64,000 nt of DNA from Streptomyces flavochromogenes (GCF_000717595.1 NZ_JNZO01000005.1:234781-298780), one strand, 5' to 3'; shown: positions 17,246 through 26,568, counted from the stretch's first letter. A program made the numbers and translations. Notes: generated by a model not told the origin, from the letters alone.

Positions 17246-18289
17246 ATGAGCACCACGAACCACCCCACGCACACGGCCACCGCAGCCGCAGCGGCCCCCG
17301 GCACGCGCTCCACGGCGATCTCCGCGACCGGCCTGCGGAAGTCGTACGGCGACAAGGTGGTGCTCGACGGCATCGACCTGCGGATCCCCGAGGGCACGAT
17401 CTTCGCCCTGCTCGGCCCCAACGGCGCCGGCAAGACGACGACGGTCGAGATCCTCTCCACCCTCATCACGGCCGACGGGGGCGAGGCCCGGATCGCGGGC
17501 CACGACGTGAAGTCCGACGCCGGCTCGGTACGCACCCTGATCGGCGTCACCGGCCAGTTCGCCGCCGTCGACGGGCTGCTGACCGCCGAGGAGAACCTGC
17601 TCCTCATGGCCGACCTCTACCACCTGAGCCGCAGCGAGGGCCGGCGCCGCACCGCCGAGCTCCTGGAGCGGTTCGACCTGTCCGAGGCGGCCCGCAAGAA
17701 CGTCGCGACCTTCTCCGGCGGCATGCGCCGCAAGCTGGACCTGGCGATGACGCTGGTCGGCCGGCCGCGGATCATCTTCCTCGACGAGCCGACCACCGGC
17801 CTCGACCCGCGCAGCCGCCGCGACATGTGGGAGCTGATCAGGGACCTGGTCACGGAGCAGGGCGTGACGATCTTCCTCACGACCCAGTACCTGGAGGAGG
17901 CCGACCACCTCGCCGACCGCATCGCGGTGCTCGACCACGGCAAGCTCGTCGCCGAAGGCACGGCGGAGGAGCTGAAGCGGCTGATCCCCGGCGGCCACGT
18001 ACGCGTCAGGTTCGCCGACGAGGCCCATCTGGCCACGGCGGCCGCGGTGTTCGGCATCGCGACCCGGGACGACGAGGCGCTCGCCCTGCAGATCCCCAGC
18101 GACGGCTCGGTCACCAACCTCCGCGCCATCCTCGACGCCCTGGACGGCACCGGGGTCCAGGCGGAGTCGCTCACCGTCCACACCCCCGACCTCGACGACG
18201 TCTTCCTCACCCTCACCGGCAGGCAGAACGCCCCCACCGTCCCCGCCCCGTCCACCGCCACCACCACCCAGAAGGAGTCGACCCGATGA
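17246..18289 (+). CDS. ABC exporter ATP-binding protein, DrrA type
   Basis: 347 residues. Walker A GPNGAGKTTT, Q-loop VTGQFAAVD, signature FSGGMRRKLDLA, Walker B RIIFLDEPTTGLD and the switch His region FLTTQYLEEAD are intact. The C-terminal part matches the daunorubicin-resistance (DrrA) extension. It starts after a low-complexity Thr/Ala lead. Its stop overlaps the permease start as ATGA, so the two are translationally coupled and form a two-component drug or lipid exporter. The box array upstream suggests control by the ribbon-helix-helix protein. Confidence 0.93.
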   Translation: MSTTNHPTHTATAAAAAPGTRSTAISATGLRKSYGDKVVLDGIDLRIPEGTIFALLGPNGAGKTTTVEILSTLITADGGEARIAGHDVKSDAGSVRTLIGVTGQFAAVDGLLTAEENLLLMADLYHLSRSEGRRRTAELLERFDLSEAARKNVATFSGGMRRKLDLAMTLVGRPRIIFLDEPTTGLDPRSRRDMWELIRDLVTEQGVTIFLTTQYLEEADHLADRIAVLDHGKLVAEGTAEELKRLIPGGHVRVRFADEAHLATAAAVFGIATRDDEALALQIPSDGSVTNLRAILDALDGTGVQAESLTVHTPDLDDVFLTLTGRQNAPTVPAPSTATTTQKESTR

Positions 18290-19101
18290 GCACCGCGACC
18301 CTCGCCCCGGCCAAGCCCACCCGCTCGTACGCCCTGCGCGACTCCCTGACGATGCTGCGCCGCAACATCAAGCACATGCAGCGCTACCCGTCGATGACGA
18401 TCTCGATCCTCGTCATGCCGCTCCTGATGCTGCTGCTCTTCGTGTACGTCTTCGGCGGCGCGCTCGGCGCCGGCATCGGGGCGGGCGGCGACCGCGGCGA
18501 CTACATCAACTACCTGGTCCCCGGCATCATCCTGATGGCCGCGACCTCGGGGGCCGTGGCGACGGCCGTGTCGGTCTGCACCGACATGACCGAGGGCATC
18601 GTCAACCGCTTCCGCACGATGTCGATCTCCCGCGGCTCCATCCTCACGGGCCACGTCATGGGCAGCGTCCTCCAGGTCGCCGCGGTCCTGGTCCTGGTCA
18701 CCGGCGTCTCCCTGGCGATCGGCTTCAGGCCCGACGCCTCGGTCGTCGAGTGGGCGGCCGCCGCGGGCCTGCTCCTCTTCCTCGCCTTCGGCATGGCCTG
18801 GCTGTCCGCCGCGATGGGCATGGGCGCCAAGACGGTCGAGTCCGCGAGCAACGCCCCGCTTCCGCTCACCTTCCTTCCCTTCCTCGGCAGCGCGGTCGTC
18901 CCCCCGGAGTCCATGCCGACGGCCCTGCGCTGGTTCGCCGAGTACCAGCCCTTCACCCCGATCAACGAGACCCTGCGCGGCCTCCTGCTCGGCACGGAGA
19001 TCGGCAACGCCGGCTGGATCGCCCTGGCCTGGTGCACCGCCCTCGCCGCCCTCGGCTACTTCTGGTCCCGCGCGGTCTTCAACCGCGAGGTGACCCGCTG
19101 A
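18286..19101 (+). CDS. ABC exporter permease, DrrB type (ABC-2)
   Basis: 271 residues with six predicted membrane helices typical of ABC-2 permeases. The amphipathic start (RDSLTMLRRNIKHMQRYP) precedes helix 1, and a conserved-type MSISRGSILTGHV coupling loop follows helix 2. It overlaps the ATPase gene by 4 nt. Together they should form a homodimeric exporter; substrate unknown. Confidence 0.92.
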   Translation: MSTATLAPAKPTRSYALRDSLTMLRRNIKHMQRYPSMTISILVMPLLMLLLFVYVFGGALGAGIGAGGDRGDYINYLVPGIILMAATSGAVATAVSVCTDMTEGIVNRFRTMSISRGSILTGHVMGSVLQVAAVLVLVTGVSLAIGFRPDASVVEWAAAAGLLLFLAFGMAWLSAAMGMGAKTVESASNAPLPLTFLPFLGSAVVPPESMPTALRWFAEYQPFTPINETLRGLLLGTEIGNAGWIALAWCTALAALGYFWSRAVFNREVTR

Positions 19102-19134
19102 CCCCACCGGCCGACCAGCCGGCCGACCACAAGC

Positions 19135-19173
19135 GGAGGGCGGCCCCGGGAAACGATCCCGGGGCCGCCCTCC
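19135..19173 (+). terminator. Strong hairpin terminator of the ABC operon
   Basis: A perfect 16-bp stem (GGAGGGCGGCCCCGGG with its complement) and a 7-nt loop AAACGAT, 33 nt after the permease stop. Confidence 0.88.
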
Positions 19174-19230
19174 ACAACACCCCATCACCTCAGCACGCCC
19201 CCACGCCCGTCCGCTACGCTGTCTCCGTCC

Positions 19231-19303
19231 GCCTTCGTAGCTCAGGGGATAGAGCACCGCTCTCCTAAAGCGGGTGTCGCAGGTTCGAATCCTGCCGGGG
19301 GCA
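19231..19303 (+). tRNA. tRNA-Arg (anticodon CCT)
   Basis: A full cloverleaf: acceptor arms GCCTTCG/CGGGGGC, D-arm GCTC...GAGC, anticodon stem CCGCT/AGCGG with loop CTCCTAA (anticodon CCT at 19264-19266, reading AGG), and T-arm GCAGG-TTCGAAT-CCTGC. CCA is not encoded. AGG is a rare codon in this GC-rich genome. No integrase or attachment-site repeat follows, so it is not occupied by an element here. Confidence 0.96.
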
Positions 19304-19310
19304 CAGACGA

Positions 19311-19344
19311 GAAGACCATCCGGTGACGTCACCGGATGGTCTTC
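19311..19344 (+). terminator. 34-bp perfect palindrome terminating the tRNA
   Basis: GAAGACCATCCGGTGAC followed directly by its reverse complement, 8 nt after the tRNA end. It would fold into a long hairpin and is probably the tRNA terminator. Confidence 0.8.
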
Positions 19345-19390
19345 GTCGTGTCGGCCGCGCGTATCCCGTAGCCGACCGGAGGGAGGCGTC

Positions 19391-19828
19391 ATGAGCGTGT
19401 TGCCGTTCGTCGACGAGCACGGCGTCGTCGTGGACGCCGGGGTCGAGGAGTTGTGGACGCGGTTGGTGGTGAAGGTGGGGCGGTCGCTTTCCACCGGGGG
19501 CGGGGCGCGGTACGCGCGGGTCGTGGGAGCCGTGCCACGGGAGAGCGGCGGAGTGCGGCCGCTGGGCGTGGGGTCGGAGTTTCCCGGGTTCCGGGTCGTC
19601 CGGTTCGTGCCGGGTCGGGAGCTGGCGCTCGAGGGGCGGCACCGGTTCTCCTCGTACAGCCTCGTCTTCCGGGTCGAGGAGCTGTCGGACGGGCGCTGTC
19701 GGCTGCGCGCCGAGACCCGTGCCGTCTTTCCCGGGGCGGCGGGGCGGGTCTACCGGGCGCTCGTCATCGGGAGCGGTGGGCACGCCTTCGCCATGCGGCG
19801 GATGCTGGCCGGGTACCGGCACCCGTGA
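19391..19828 (+). CDS. SRPBCC-like small protein, function unknown
   Basis: 145 residues beginning MSVLPFVDEHGVVVDAGVEELWTRL. The alternating strand pattern (GFRVVRFVPGRELALEGRHR, then YSLVFRVEELSDGRCRLRAETRA) suggests a START/SRPBCC hydrophobic-pocket fold, perhaps related to DUF2867. ATG 19391 follows GGGAGG. It converges on the next gene with a 13-bp gap. The family assignment is tentative. Confidence 0.65.
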   Translation: MSVLPFVDEHGVVVDAGVEELWTRLVVKVGRSLSTGGGARYARVVGAVPRESGGVRPLGVGSEFPGFRVVRFVPGRELALEGRHRFSSYSLVFRVEELSDGRCRLRAETRAVFPGAAGRVYRALVIGSGGHAFAMRRMLAGYRHP

Positions 19829-19841
19829 CGCGGCCTCCGGC

Positions 19842-21758
19842 TCAGCGGAGTTCTTCCGGGCACGGTGTGCCCCGGGACAGCTTGTACGGGGCCGCCAGGC
19901 GGTAGACGCCGGCCTTCGGGGCGACGAGTTGCGTCCATTCGTCGCCCTCCGCGTCGGTCTCCGTCTTGAAGAGGCAGCCCTCCTCGTTGGCGAAGACCTT
20001 CGGGATCTCGGTGTCCGACTCCTCGCGGGCCAGCTTCGACGCCTCCGTCTCCTGCGGGGGCTCGATCTTGCCGCCGTGCTCGTCCACCAGGGCCAGCCAC
20101 GGCGAGTACGGGACGCGGATGAGGACCCGGCCGGGGGTCTCGACGCGGATCACGACCTCGTTCTCCTCCGCGCTCTGCACCGCCGCCGGCGGGTCCGCGA
20201 GGGGCGTCGGGTTCGCGACCTCGTACAGGCGCCAGTTCTCGTCCGACCACACCTGCTTCAGGTACGTCAGGCCCTCGCCGACCAGCTCCGCCTCCTGCGC
20301 CGCGCCCGAGTCGGGCGCGCCCGTCGGCAGCACCACGTAGTGGACGGCCCAGCGGTGGAGCCATTCCTCGTAGTTCACGGAGTTCAGCGTGTCGTCGTAG
20401 AAGAGCGGGTTGCGCTCCATGTCCGCCTGACGGTTCCAGCCCCGCGCCAGGTTGATGTACGGGCTCAGCGCCGAGGACTCGCGGTGGCTCGACGCCGGTA
20501 CGACCTCCACCCGCGCCTTGCGCGCGTCCCGCACCTGGAGCTGGTTGATCAGCGGCGCGAGCTCGCGCGCCCAGGAGGCGTCCGGGGCCGTGCGGATCAC
20601 GTCGTCGACGCCCTTGAAGCCGATCCAGAAGTTCAGGCCGACGAAGGCCAGCAGCAGCGCGTACCAGCGGCGTGAGCGGGGCGCCGTGTAGGGCAGGGCC
20701 GCCAGCAGCACGACGCCCGCGAAGAGCATCGGGAGCCGCGAGATGTTCGAGCCGATCTGCGAGTCGATCAGCCAGGTGAGCAGGGTGCCGATCGTGTACA
20801 CCGCCGCCGCGGTGCGGACCGTCCGCCAGTCCCTCGGGACGAGGAGGAAGGTCAGCACTCCGAACAGCAGCGGCAGCGCCGTCGAACCGAAGGCCATCGG
20901 CTGCGTGCCCGAGAAGGGGAACAGCCACGAGGACAGGGCCACGACCGCCACCGGGGCGAGACCCAGCGCGTACGCTCCCGGCCGTCGGCGGTTCAGGAAC
21001 AGCGCCGCCGCCGCGACCCCCAGGAACAGGCCCGCCACCGGACTGCACGCCGTCGCCAGACCGGCGAGCGGCGCCGCGACCGCGGCCTTCGCCCAGCGCT
21101 TGTGGCGCCAGCGGTACGGCCAGCAGAACACCGCCGCGACCGCGCCGACCGCGAACATCATGCCGAGGCCGAACGTCACCCGCCCCGACAGGGCGTTGCA
21201 GAGGAAGGCGAAGACTCCCGCGACCGAGCACGCGAGTGGATTGCGGACCGCCCGCACCCGCACCAGGATCAGCGCGGTCAGGCCCGCCGACAGCGTCCCC
21301 GCGATCATCATCGTGCTGCGCACACCGAGCACCGACATCAGGTACGGCGACACGACGCTGTACGAGACCGGGTGCATCCCGCCGTACCAGGCCAGGTTGT
21401 ACGCCGAGTCGGGGTGCCGGCCGACGAACTCGGCCCACGCGTCCTGCGCCGCCAGGTCGCCGCCGCTGTTCGCGAAGAAGAAGAACCACAGGATGTGGGT
21501 GACGGCCGCGAGGCCGGTGGCTGCCAGGACCGTGTAGCGGCGCTTCCGCCGCGGGGCCGGGGCCGGGACGGTGGACGCCGGGGCTGGCCGCTGTGCCGGA
21601 AGCACTATTCGCGGGAGCGAATCAAGCGACGCGTCGGATTCCGCGTGGGCTCCGGCGCCGGAGGGGGCGTCGGCATGGGAATCCGTAGGGCCGTCGGCAT
21701 GGTCGGAGTCAGGGGCTGAGTCCGCGCGATCGGCGCGTGTCGGCTCGGCGGTGGTCAC
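19842..21758 (-). CDS. Large polytopic membrane protein, possible GT-C-type glycosyltransferase
   Basis: 638 residues. An acidic, disordered N-terminus (about 70 residues) is followed by a first helix (LAATGLAAVTHILWFFFF), an extracellular loop with DAWAEFVGRHPDSAYNLAWY, eight to ten more helices, and a soluble C-terminal domain of about 200 residues. The pattern of an acidic loop after helix 1 and a C-terminal extracytoplasmic domain resembles GT-C glycosyltransferases, although such proteins are often labelled MFS. GTG 21758 follows AAAGGG. It lies downstream of a D,D-carboxypeptidase gene on the same strand, beyond two terminator-like hairpins. Confidence 0.65.
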   Translation of the reverse strand: MTTAEPTRADRADSAPDSDHADGPTDSHADAPSGAGAHAESDASLDSLPRIVLPAQRPAPASTVPAPAPRRKRRYTVLAATGLAAVTHILWFFFFANSGGDLAAQDAWAEFVGRHPDSAYNLAWYGGMHPVSYSVVSPYLMSVLGVRSTMMIAGTLSAGLTALILVRVRAVRNPLACSVAGVFAFLCNALSGRVTFGLGMMFAVGAVAAVFCWPYRWRHKRWAKAAVAAPLAGLATACSPVAGLFLGVAAAALFLNRRRPGAYALGLAPVAVVALSSWLFPFSGTQPMAFGSTALPLLFGVLTFLLVPRDWRTVRTAAAVYTIGTLLTWLIDSQIGSNISRLPMLFAGVVLLAALPYTAPRSRRWYALLLAFVGLNFWIGFKGVDDVIRTAPDASWARELAPLINQLQVRDARKARVEVVPASSHRESSALSPYINLARGWNRQADMERNPLFYDDTLNSVNYEEWLHRWAVHYVVLPTGAPDSGAAQEAELVGEGLTYLKQVWSDENWRLYEVANPTPLADPPAAVQSAEENEVVIRVETPGRVLIRVPYSPWLALVDEHGGKIEPPQETEASKLAREESDTEIPKVFANEEGCLFKTETDAEGDEWTQLVAPKAGVYRLAAPYKLSRGTPCPEELR

Positions 21759-21841
21759 TGCGGCCCTTTCCCATGCTGCCCGTCTCGCATCTCTCGCGTG
21801 TGTCACGCGTCGTACTCGTCCCCGGGAAAACGCTAACAGCT

Positions 21842-21910
21842 GGGCTCCCCGGAGAACCGGGGAGCCCGGCCGAGCGGGTGGTCGCCCGGCCCGGAGCGGC
21901 CACCCGTTCG
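21842..21910 (-). terminator. Two tandem hairpins downstream of the carboxypeptidase gene
   Basis: GGGCTCCCCGG-AGAA-CCGGGGAGCCC (21842-21867) is a perfect 11-bp stem. CGAGCGGGTGG (21871) and CCACCCGTTCG (21900) form a second stem with one mismatch. Transcription of the carboxypeptidase gene runs into both. Confidence 0.65.
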
Positions 21911-21947
21911 GGGCTCGGGCGGCTCTGCCCACACGGCCGGACGAGCG

Positions 21948-21989
21948 CGTCGACCCGACCGCGTCGACCCGAGCCCGTCGACCCGAGCC
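21948..21989. repeat. Three tandem copies of a 14-bp unit
   Basis: CGTCGACCCGACCG (21948), CGTCGACCCGAGCC (21962) and CGTCGACCCGAGCC (21976) are contiguous. A degenerate fourth copy at 21990 includes the carboxypeptidase stop codon. Confidence 0.85.
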
Positions 21990-21991
21990 CG

Positions 21992-24397
21992 TCAGCCCAC
22001 GCGCGTCAGCTTCTTGTCGAAGCCGGGCTCCGCCAGGTCCGCCTGGAGCGCGACCGGGGAGCTGACCTTGCCCGCGCCCGTGCCGATCGACACCTGGCCG
22101 ACGATGTCGCCCGCCTTTCCGGTGTGCGGGACGACCTTGCCCCCGTCCGTCAGCGCCAGCTTCACCTGGAGACCGGGCCAGCCGATCGCCTTGAGCTCCT
22201 TCGTCGCCACGACCGGCGTCCGGCCGCCGAGGCCGTCGTCGATGTAGCCGAGGACCTGGCCCTTGCGGATCACGGTCGCCGACGTGACGTCCTTCTGGGC
22301 CTGCTGGATCAGCTTGTAGCTGTTGTCGATGGCGAGCTGGAGCTTCTGGCCGAGCTGCTCCGCGTCCTTCGCACCCATCACGATGCCGAGGATGCGCCGG
22401 TTCTGGCCGTCGACGACGGTGTTCGCCGCCCAGAGCAGATTGCCGCCCGCGGGGGTCGACGATCCGGTCTTGATGCCGCTCACACCCGGCTTGAGCAGGA
22501 TGTTGTTGTTGTTCTCGATCCGGCCGGGGATGCCCTCCACCGTCACGTTCGGCATGTTCACGATCTCGCGGAACACGTCGTACTGCATGACCGCCTTCGC
22601 CAGCTTCAGCTGGTCCTGCGGGGTCGACATGGTGCTGTCGAGCAGACCCGACGGGTCGGTGTACGTGGACTGGGTCATGCCCAGGTCCTTCGCGGCGGCG
22701 TTCATCTTCTTGACGAACGCGGCCTCCGAACCGGCGTCCCAGCGGGCGAGCAGCCGGGCCACGTTGTTCGCGGAGGGGATCATGAGGAGCTCCAGGAGCT
22801 CCTTCTCCGAGTACGTCTGGCCCTTCTGGACCGCCGCCGTCGACTCGTGCTCCGCCTTGCCCTGATCGGCGGCCTTCTGGTCGATCTCGATCTCGGGGCC
22901 CTTCTGGCTCCCCTTGAGCGGGTGGTCGCGGAGGATCACGTACGCCGTCATCGTCTTCGTGACGCTCGCGATCGGGGCCGGCTTCTGCGCCCCGTACGTC
23001 CCCATGGAACCGACGCCCTCGACCTCGACGGCACCCTGCCCCTCGGTGGGGAACGGCAGCTTCAGCTCGCCGCCGCCGAAGGTGTAGGTCGGCGCGGCCG
23101 ACAGCGTCAGCACGGGCGCGGGCAGCGGGCGGACCATCTGCACGATCGCAAAGACGATCAGGACGAGCAGGACCAGCGGGGTCCAGATCCGCACCCGGCG
23201 CACGGTCGTCCGCAGCGGGGTCGGCGGCGGGGGCGGCGTGTTCGTCAGCTCGGCGAGGAGGTCGAGCGGGGGCAGCGGCGGGAGCGGCTGCTGCCGCGTC
23301 CGCTCCGGCTCGGCGAGCGCGGGCGCGGGCGCGGGTGCCGCCGGGGACGGCGCCTTCGGCTGTACGGGGGCGGGGGCGGCGGGCTTGGGAGCCTCGGGCG
23401 CCTTGGGGGCCGCCGCGGCCGCCTGGGCCTTCTGCTCGGCCGGGATGTCCGCCCGCAGGGGCAGGAAGGTGCTGGTGCGCTCGCTGTCGGCGCCCCCGGC
23501 ACCCCCGGCGCCGGTCAGGGAGGACGGGAGCTTCAGCGCGGTCGTGGGCTGGTCCACGGGCAGCCGGACGGCCTTGAACATGGTCGTCGGCTGGTCGACC
23601 GGCGCGTCCTCGACGTCGTCGGAGTCGTCGACGCCGGAGTCGGCGTCGGCGTCGGTGTCGGCGTCGGCGACGTCGCTGGGGGCGTCGGCCGGCTGCCCGG
23701 CCGCGGACTTCCGCGCCGCGAACCAGGATTCCGCGGAGGACTTCTCCGCCGAGGGCTTCTCCGTGGAGGACTCCGTGGTCGCCTTCGCCTCGACGGGCGC
23801 CTCGACGGGCGCCTCGACGGGCGCCTCGACGGGCGCCTCGACGGGCGCCTCGACGGGCGCCTCGTCGGACTCCTCGTCCGACTCGTCGTCCGTCTCGTCC
23901 TCGGGCTCGTCCTCGGGCTCGGCCTCCTCCGACGCGACCTCGGCGGACTCGTCCGCCTCCGCCTCGTCCTCGACGGACTCCTCGTCCTCGACGGGCTCCT
24001 CGGTCGCCACGGGCGCGTCCTCGGACTCGGACTCGGAGTCCGACTCCGGCTCCGGCTCCTCCGCCGTCGCCACCCACGCCGCCACCGCGGCCTTCAGGCG
24101 GTCGCTCTCGGGCTCCGGAGCCTTCTCCGGCTCCGACTCCGGCTGCGCCGCCCTCTCCGGCTCCTGCGCGGCCGCCGGTGCGTCGTCCTCCGGAGTCCGC
24201 GGCGTCAGCGTCTTGAAGACGGCCGTCGGCTGGTCCACCTGGACCGCCGGCGCCGAGGACGACGCAACCGGAGACGCCGACGAGGCGTCCGACTCATGGA
24301 GCACGGAAAGCCGGGGATCCCTGCCGCCGCCGCCCGAGGCCGTCGTCTCCTGAGACGACCCCTGCTGCTCCGCCTTGTCGGGGGACTCGCCCGCCAC
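21992..24397 (-). CDS. D-alanyl-D-alanine carboxypeptidase (PBP5-type) with long acidic N-terminus
   Basis: 801 residues, about twice the usual size. Residues 1 to about 365 are disordered, rich in Glu/Asp/Ser then Pro/Ala, and contain six EAPV repeats and three VDQPT motifs (near residue 55 and two near 270-290). One membrane helix follows (WTPLVLLVLIVFAIVQ), placing the catalytic domain outside. Active-site motifs are SVTK (about 474-477), SAN and KTG. The enzyme should trim the terminal D-Ala of peptidoglycan stems. GTG 24397 is chosen because GGAGG lies 7 nt upstream; ATG 24418 precedes that site. Confidence 0.9.
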   Translation of the reverse strand: MAGESPDKAEQQGSSQETTASGGGGRDPRLSVLHESDASSASPVASSSAPAVQVDQPTAVFKTLTPRTPEDDAPAAAQEPERAAQPESEPEKAPEPESDRLKAAVAAWVATAEEPEPESDSESESEDAPVATEEPVEDEESVEDEAEADESAEVASEEAEPEDEPEDETDDESDEESDEAPVEAPVEAPVEAPVEAPVEAPVEAKATTESSTEKPSAEKSSAESWFAARKSAAGQPADAPSDVADADTDADADSGVDDSDDVEDAPVDQPTTMFKAVRLPVDQPTTALKLPSSLTGAGGAGGADSERTSTFLPLRADIPAEQKAQAAAAAPKAPEAPKPAAPAPVQPKAPSPAAPAPAPALAEPERTRQQPLPPLPPLDLLAELTNTPPPPPTPLRTTVRRVRIWTPLVLLVLIVFAIVQMVRPLPAPVLTLSAAPTYTFGGGELKLPFPTEGQGAVEVEGVGSMGTYGAQKPAPIASVTKTMTAYVILRDHPLKGSQKGPEIEIDQKAADQGKAEHESTAAVQKGQTYSEKELLELLMIPSANNVARLLARWDAGSEAAFVKKMNAAAKDLGMTQSTYTDPSGLLDSTMSTPQDQLKLAKAVMQYDVFREIVNMPNVTVEGIPGRIENNNNILLKPGVSGIKTGSSTPAGGNLLWAANTVVDGQNRRILGIVMGAKDAEQLGQKLQLAIDNSYKLIQQAQKDVTSATVIRKGQVLGYIDDGLGGRTPVVATKELKAIGWPGLQVKLALTDGGKVVPHTGKAGDIVGQVSIGTGAGKVSSPVALQADLAEPGFDKKLTRVG

Positions 24398-24426
24398 CGT
24401 GCCTCCTCCATGCGTCATGCGTACGT

Positions 24427-24447
24427 ACGGACCATGTACCGGTCCGT
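24427..24447. promoter_or_regulatory. Inverted repeat upstream of the carboxypeptidase gene
   Basis: ACGGACC-ATGTACC-GGTCCGT has perfect 7-bp arms. It lies 30 nt before the carboxypeptidase start, in the divergent region shared with the GPP34 gene. A regulatory role is inferred only. Confidence 0.35.
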
Positions 24448-24592
24448 GTACCAGTGTCCTGTGTGAACCCCTTGGCCCCCGTGCTAGACGAGAACGACAT
24501 ACCTACTGGTTCCCGGATGAACCACCCAGGCACTCTCGACAGATGAATGTGAGAGGGGTCACCCTGTCATTCATCCACGCGGGGAGGCATGG

Positions 24593-25291
24593 ATGGGCAG
24601 GAGCCGCAGAACCATTCCGGAGGAGCTTCTGCTGCTCGCTCTGGACCCGACCACGGGTACCACAGCGCAGCCGCAGTCGCTCGACCTCGGCCTGGCCGGT
24701 GCACAGCTAGTGGAGCTGGCGCTGGCAGGCCGGATAGCCCCTGACGGGGATCGTATCGCCGTGGTGATGCCACGGCCGACCGGAGATCCGACCTTGGACT
24801 CCGCACTGGAGCTGCTGCGCAGGCGTGGCAGTCCGGTTCGGGCCGTCCACTGGATCGGCGGACCCCGACTGGGGCTTCGCCAGACGTATCTCTCGCATCT
24901 GGAGCGATGCGGCATGGTGCATGCCGTGGAGGGCCAGATGTGCGGGGTGTTGCCGACGACTCGCTACCAAGCGACGGACACGGCGATCAGTCGGGAGATC
25001 CGTTCCCGGCTGGACAGTGCGATCCGCACCGGCGTACCGCCGGACCCGCGGACCGCGGCGCTTGCCGCGCTGGCCCACGCGGTCGGTCTCGGGAAGCACC
25101 TCTACCCCGGTAACGAAGGACGGTCGTCGCGGTCCCGGCTGCGCGATCTGATCCGGCACGACCCGATGGGCGGACTCGTGGCGCACGCCGTGATGGACGT
25201 CCAGAACGGCGCGGCGGCACAGCCGCGTCGGAGCGCCGCGGGTGTCCCGGCGCAGCCTCGCGGCAGCATGGCCCGCGCGGCGGCGCACTAG
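24593..25291 (+). CDS. GPP34 (GOLPH3-like) phosphoprotein family member
   Basis: 232 residues. The start TIPEELLLLALDPTTG and the pattern LDLGLAGAQLVELALAGRI match the all-helical GPP34 family, whose eukaryotic members bind phosphatidylinositol-4-phosphate on Golgi membranes. Streptomyces genomes carry many paralogues, generally of unknown role. The last 30 residues are Arg/Ala-rich. ATG 24593 follows GGGGAGG. It diverges from the carboxypeptidase gene. Confidence 0.87.
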   Translation: MGRSRRTIPEELLLLALDPTTGTTAQPQSLDLGLAGAQLVELALAGRIAPDGDRIAVVMPRPTGDPTLDSALELLRRRGSPVRAVHWIGGPRLGLRQTYLSHLERCGMVHAVEGQMCGVLPTTRYQATDTAISREIRSRLDSAIRTGVPPDPRTAALAALAHAVGLGKHLYPGNEGRSSRSRLRDLIRHDPMGGLVAHAVMDVQNGAAAQPRRSAAGVPAQPRGSMARAAAH

Positions 25292-25503
25292 GCACCACGC
25301 ACAGCACAGAACCAACCCGGGAGCCGCACAAGTGTGCGGGGCGGTCTGGACGGCTGCCCCGCACACGTGCGTCCCGGGCGTTTCCGGCGTTCAGCCGTGC
25401 ATACGTTGTGGTCATTTTCCAGCGCACACCTGGCTTTTGGTGGCAGTCTGCCAAGCGGTAGATACCCACAGCTACGCAGCAGACAGCCGGAGGTGCAGTT
25501 TCC

Positions 25504-26364
25504 GTGGCGTCCAACGTCAATCCCACCGTCAGGCGACGCCGATTGGGCCAGGAGCTGCGCAAGCTCCGGGAAGCGAAGAACATGACGGCCGAGCAGGTCG
25601 CCGAGCGCCTTCTCGTCTCCCAGTCCAAGATCAGCCGGCTGGAGAACGGCCGCCGCTCCATCAGTCAGCGCGATGTGCGCGACCTGTGCGGCGTGTACGA
25701 GGTCGAGGACGAGCGCATGGTCGACTCGCTCATGCAGATGGCCAAGGACTCGCGCCAGCAGGGCTGGTGGCACGCCTTCGGCGACATCCCGTACAGCGTC
25801 TACATCGGCCTGGAGACCGACGCGGAGAGCCTGCGGATGTACGAGCCGCAGATCATCCCCGGGCTGCTCCAGACGCACGCGTACGCGGAGGCGGTCATCA
25901 CCGGCGCGCTGCCGGAGTCGACGCCCGCGGACATCGAGAAGCGGGTCACGGTCCGCACCCGCCGCCAGGAGCGCATCCGGGACGAGGAGCGTCCGCTGCG
26001 TCTGTGGGCGGTCATCGACGAGGGTGCGCTGCACCGGATCGTCGGCAGCAGGCAGCTGATGGTGGAGCAGCTGGAGCACCTCATCGAGCAGTCGCACCTG
26101 CCGCACGTCACGGTGCAGGTGATCCCGTTCGAGATGGGCGCGCACCCCGGGATCAGCGGACAGTACTCGATCCTGGAGTTCCCGGACACGTCCGACTCCA
26201 GCGTCGTCTACATCGAGGGCGTGACGAGCGATCTGTACCTGGAGAAGGCGCAGGACGTCGGCAAGTACAGCGTCATGTACGAGCACCTCAGGGCGCAGGC
26301 CCTGAACGTCGAGCAGACCCGTGACTACATCTCGGAGATGGTGAAGAAGCACGCCAGGGGCTGA
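25504..26364 (+). CDS. XRE-family regulator with C-terminal DUF5753 (Scr1-like)
   Basis: 286 residues. The helix-turn-helix is RRRRLGQELRKLREAKNMTAEQVAERL..SKISRLENGRRSI (residues about 10-60), followed by the DUF5753 domain (WWHAFGDIPYSVYIGLETDAE, LRMYEPQIIPGLLQT). GTG 25504 follows GGAGGTG. A DUF397 gene lies 200 bp downstream. Such pairs are abundant in Streptomyces; WhiJ and the Scr1/Scr2 proteins are studied examples affecting development and antibiotics. Confidence 0.92.
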   Translation: MASNVNPTVRRRRLGQELRKLREAKNMTAEQVAERLLVSQSKISRLENGRRSISQRDVRDLCGVYEVEDERMVDSLMQMAKDSRQQGWWHAFGDIPYSVYIGLETDAESLRMYEPQIIPGLLQTHAYAEAVITGALPESTPADIEKRVTVRTRRQERIRDEERPLRLWAVIDEGALHRIVGSRQLMVEQLEHLIEQSHLPHVTVQVIPFEMGAHPGISGQYSILEFPDTSDSSVVYIEGVTSDLYLEKAQDVGKYSVMYEHLRAQALNVEQTRDYISEMVKKHARG

Positions 26365-26568
26365 GCCGGAGAACACCCCCGCGCGGGTCCGAAAGTCAGC
26401 GGGGCAGGCACGGTACACCGCGTACTCGCTCCCACGGAAGCCCAGTTGGAATATGCCACTCGGACGTGTGAACGCCAGTCCCGCCGGACGGGACCGGCGA
26501 GTAGCGTCGATCACGCCGGCAAGAACGTTGGCGCGACACATCCACTGGCAGAACCGGAGCTGAGCAGC

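Noticed and set aside
19231..19400. tRNA-Arg(CCT) as an attachment site of an integrative element
   Set aside because: No repeat of the tRNA 3' end and no integrase or plasmid gene nearby.
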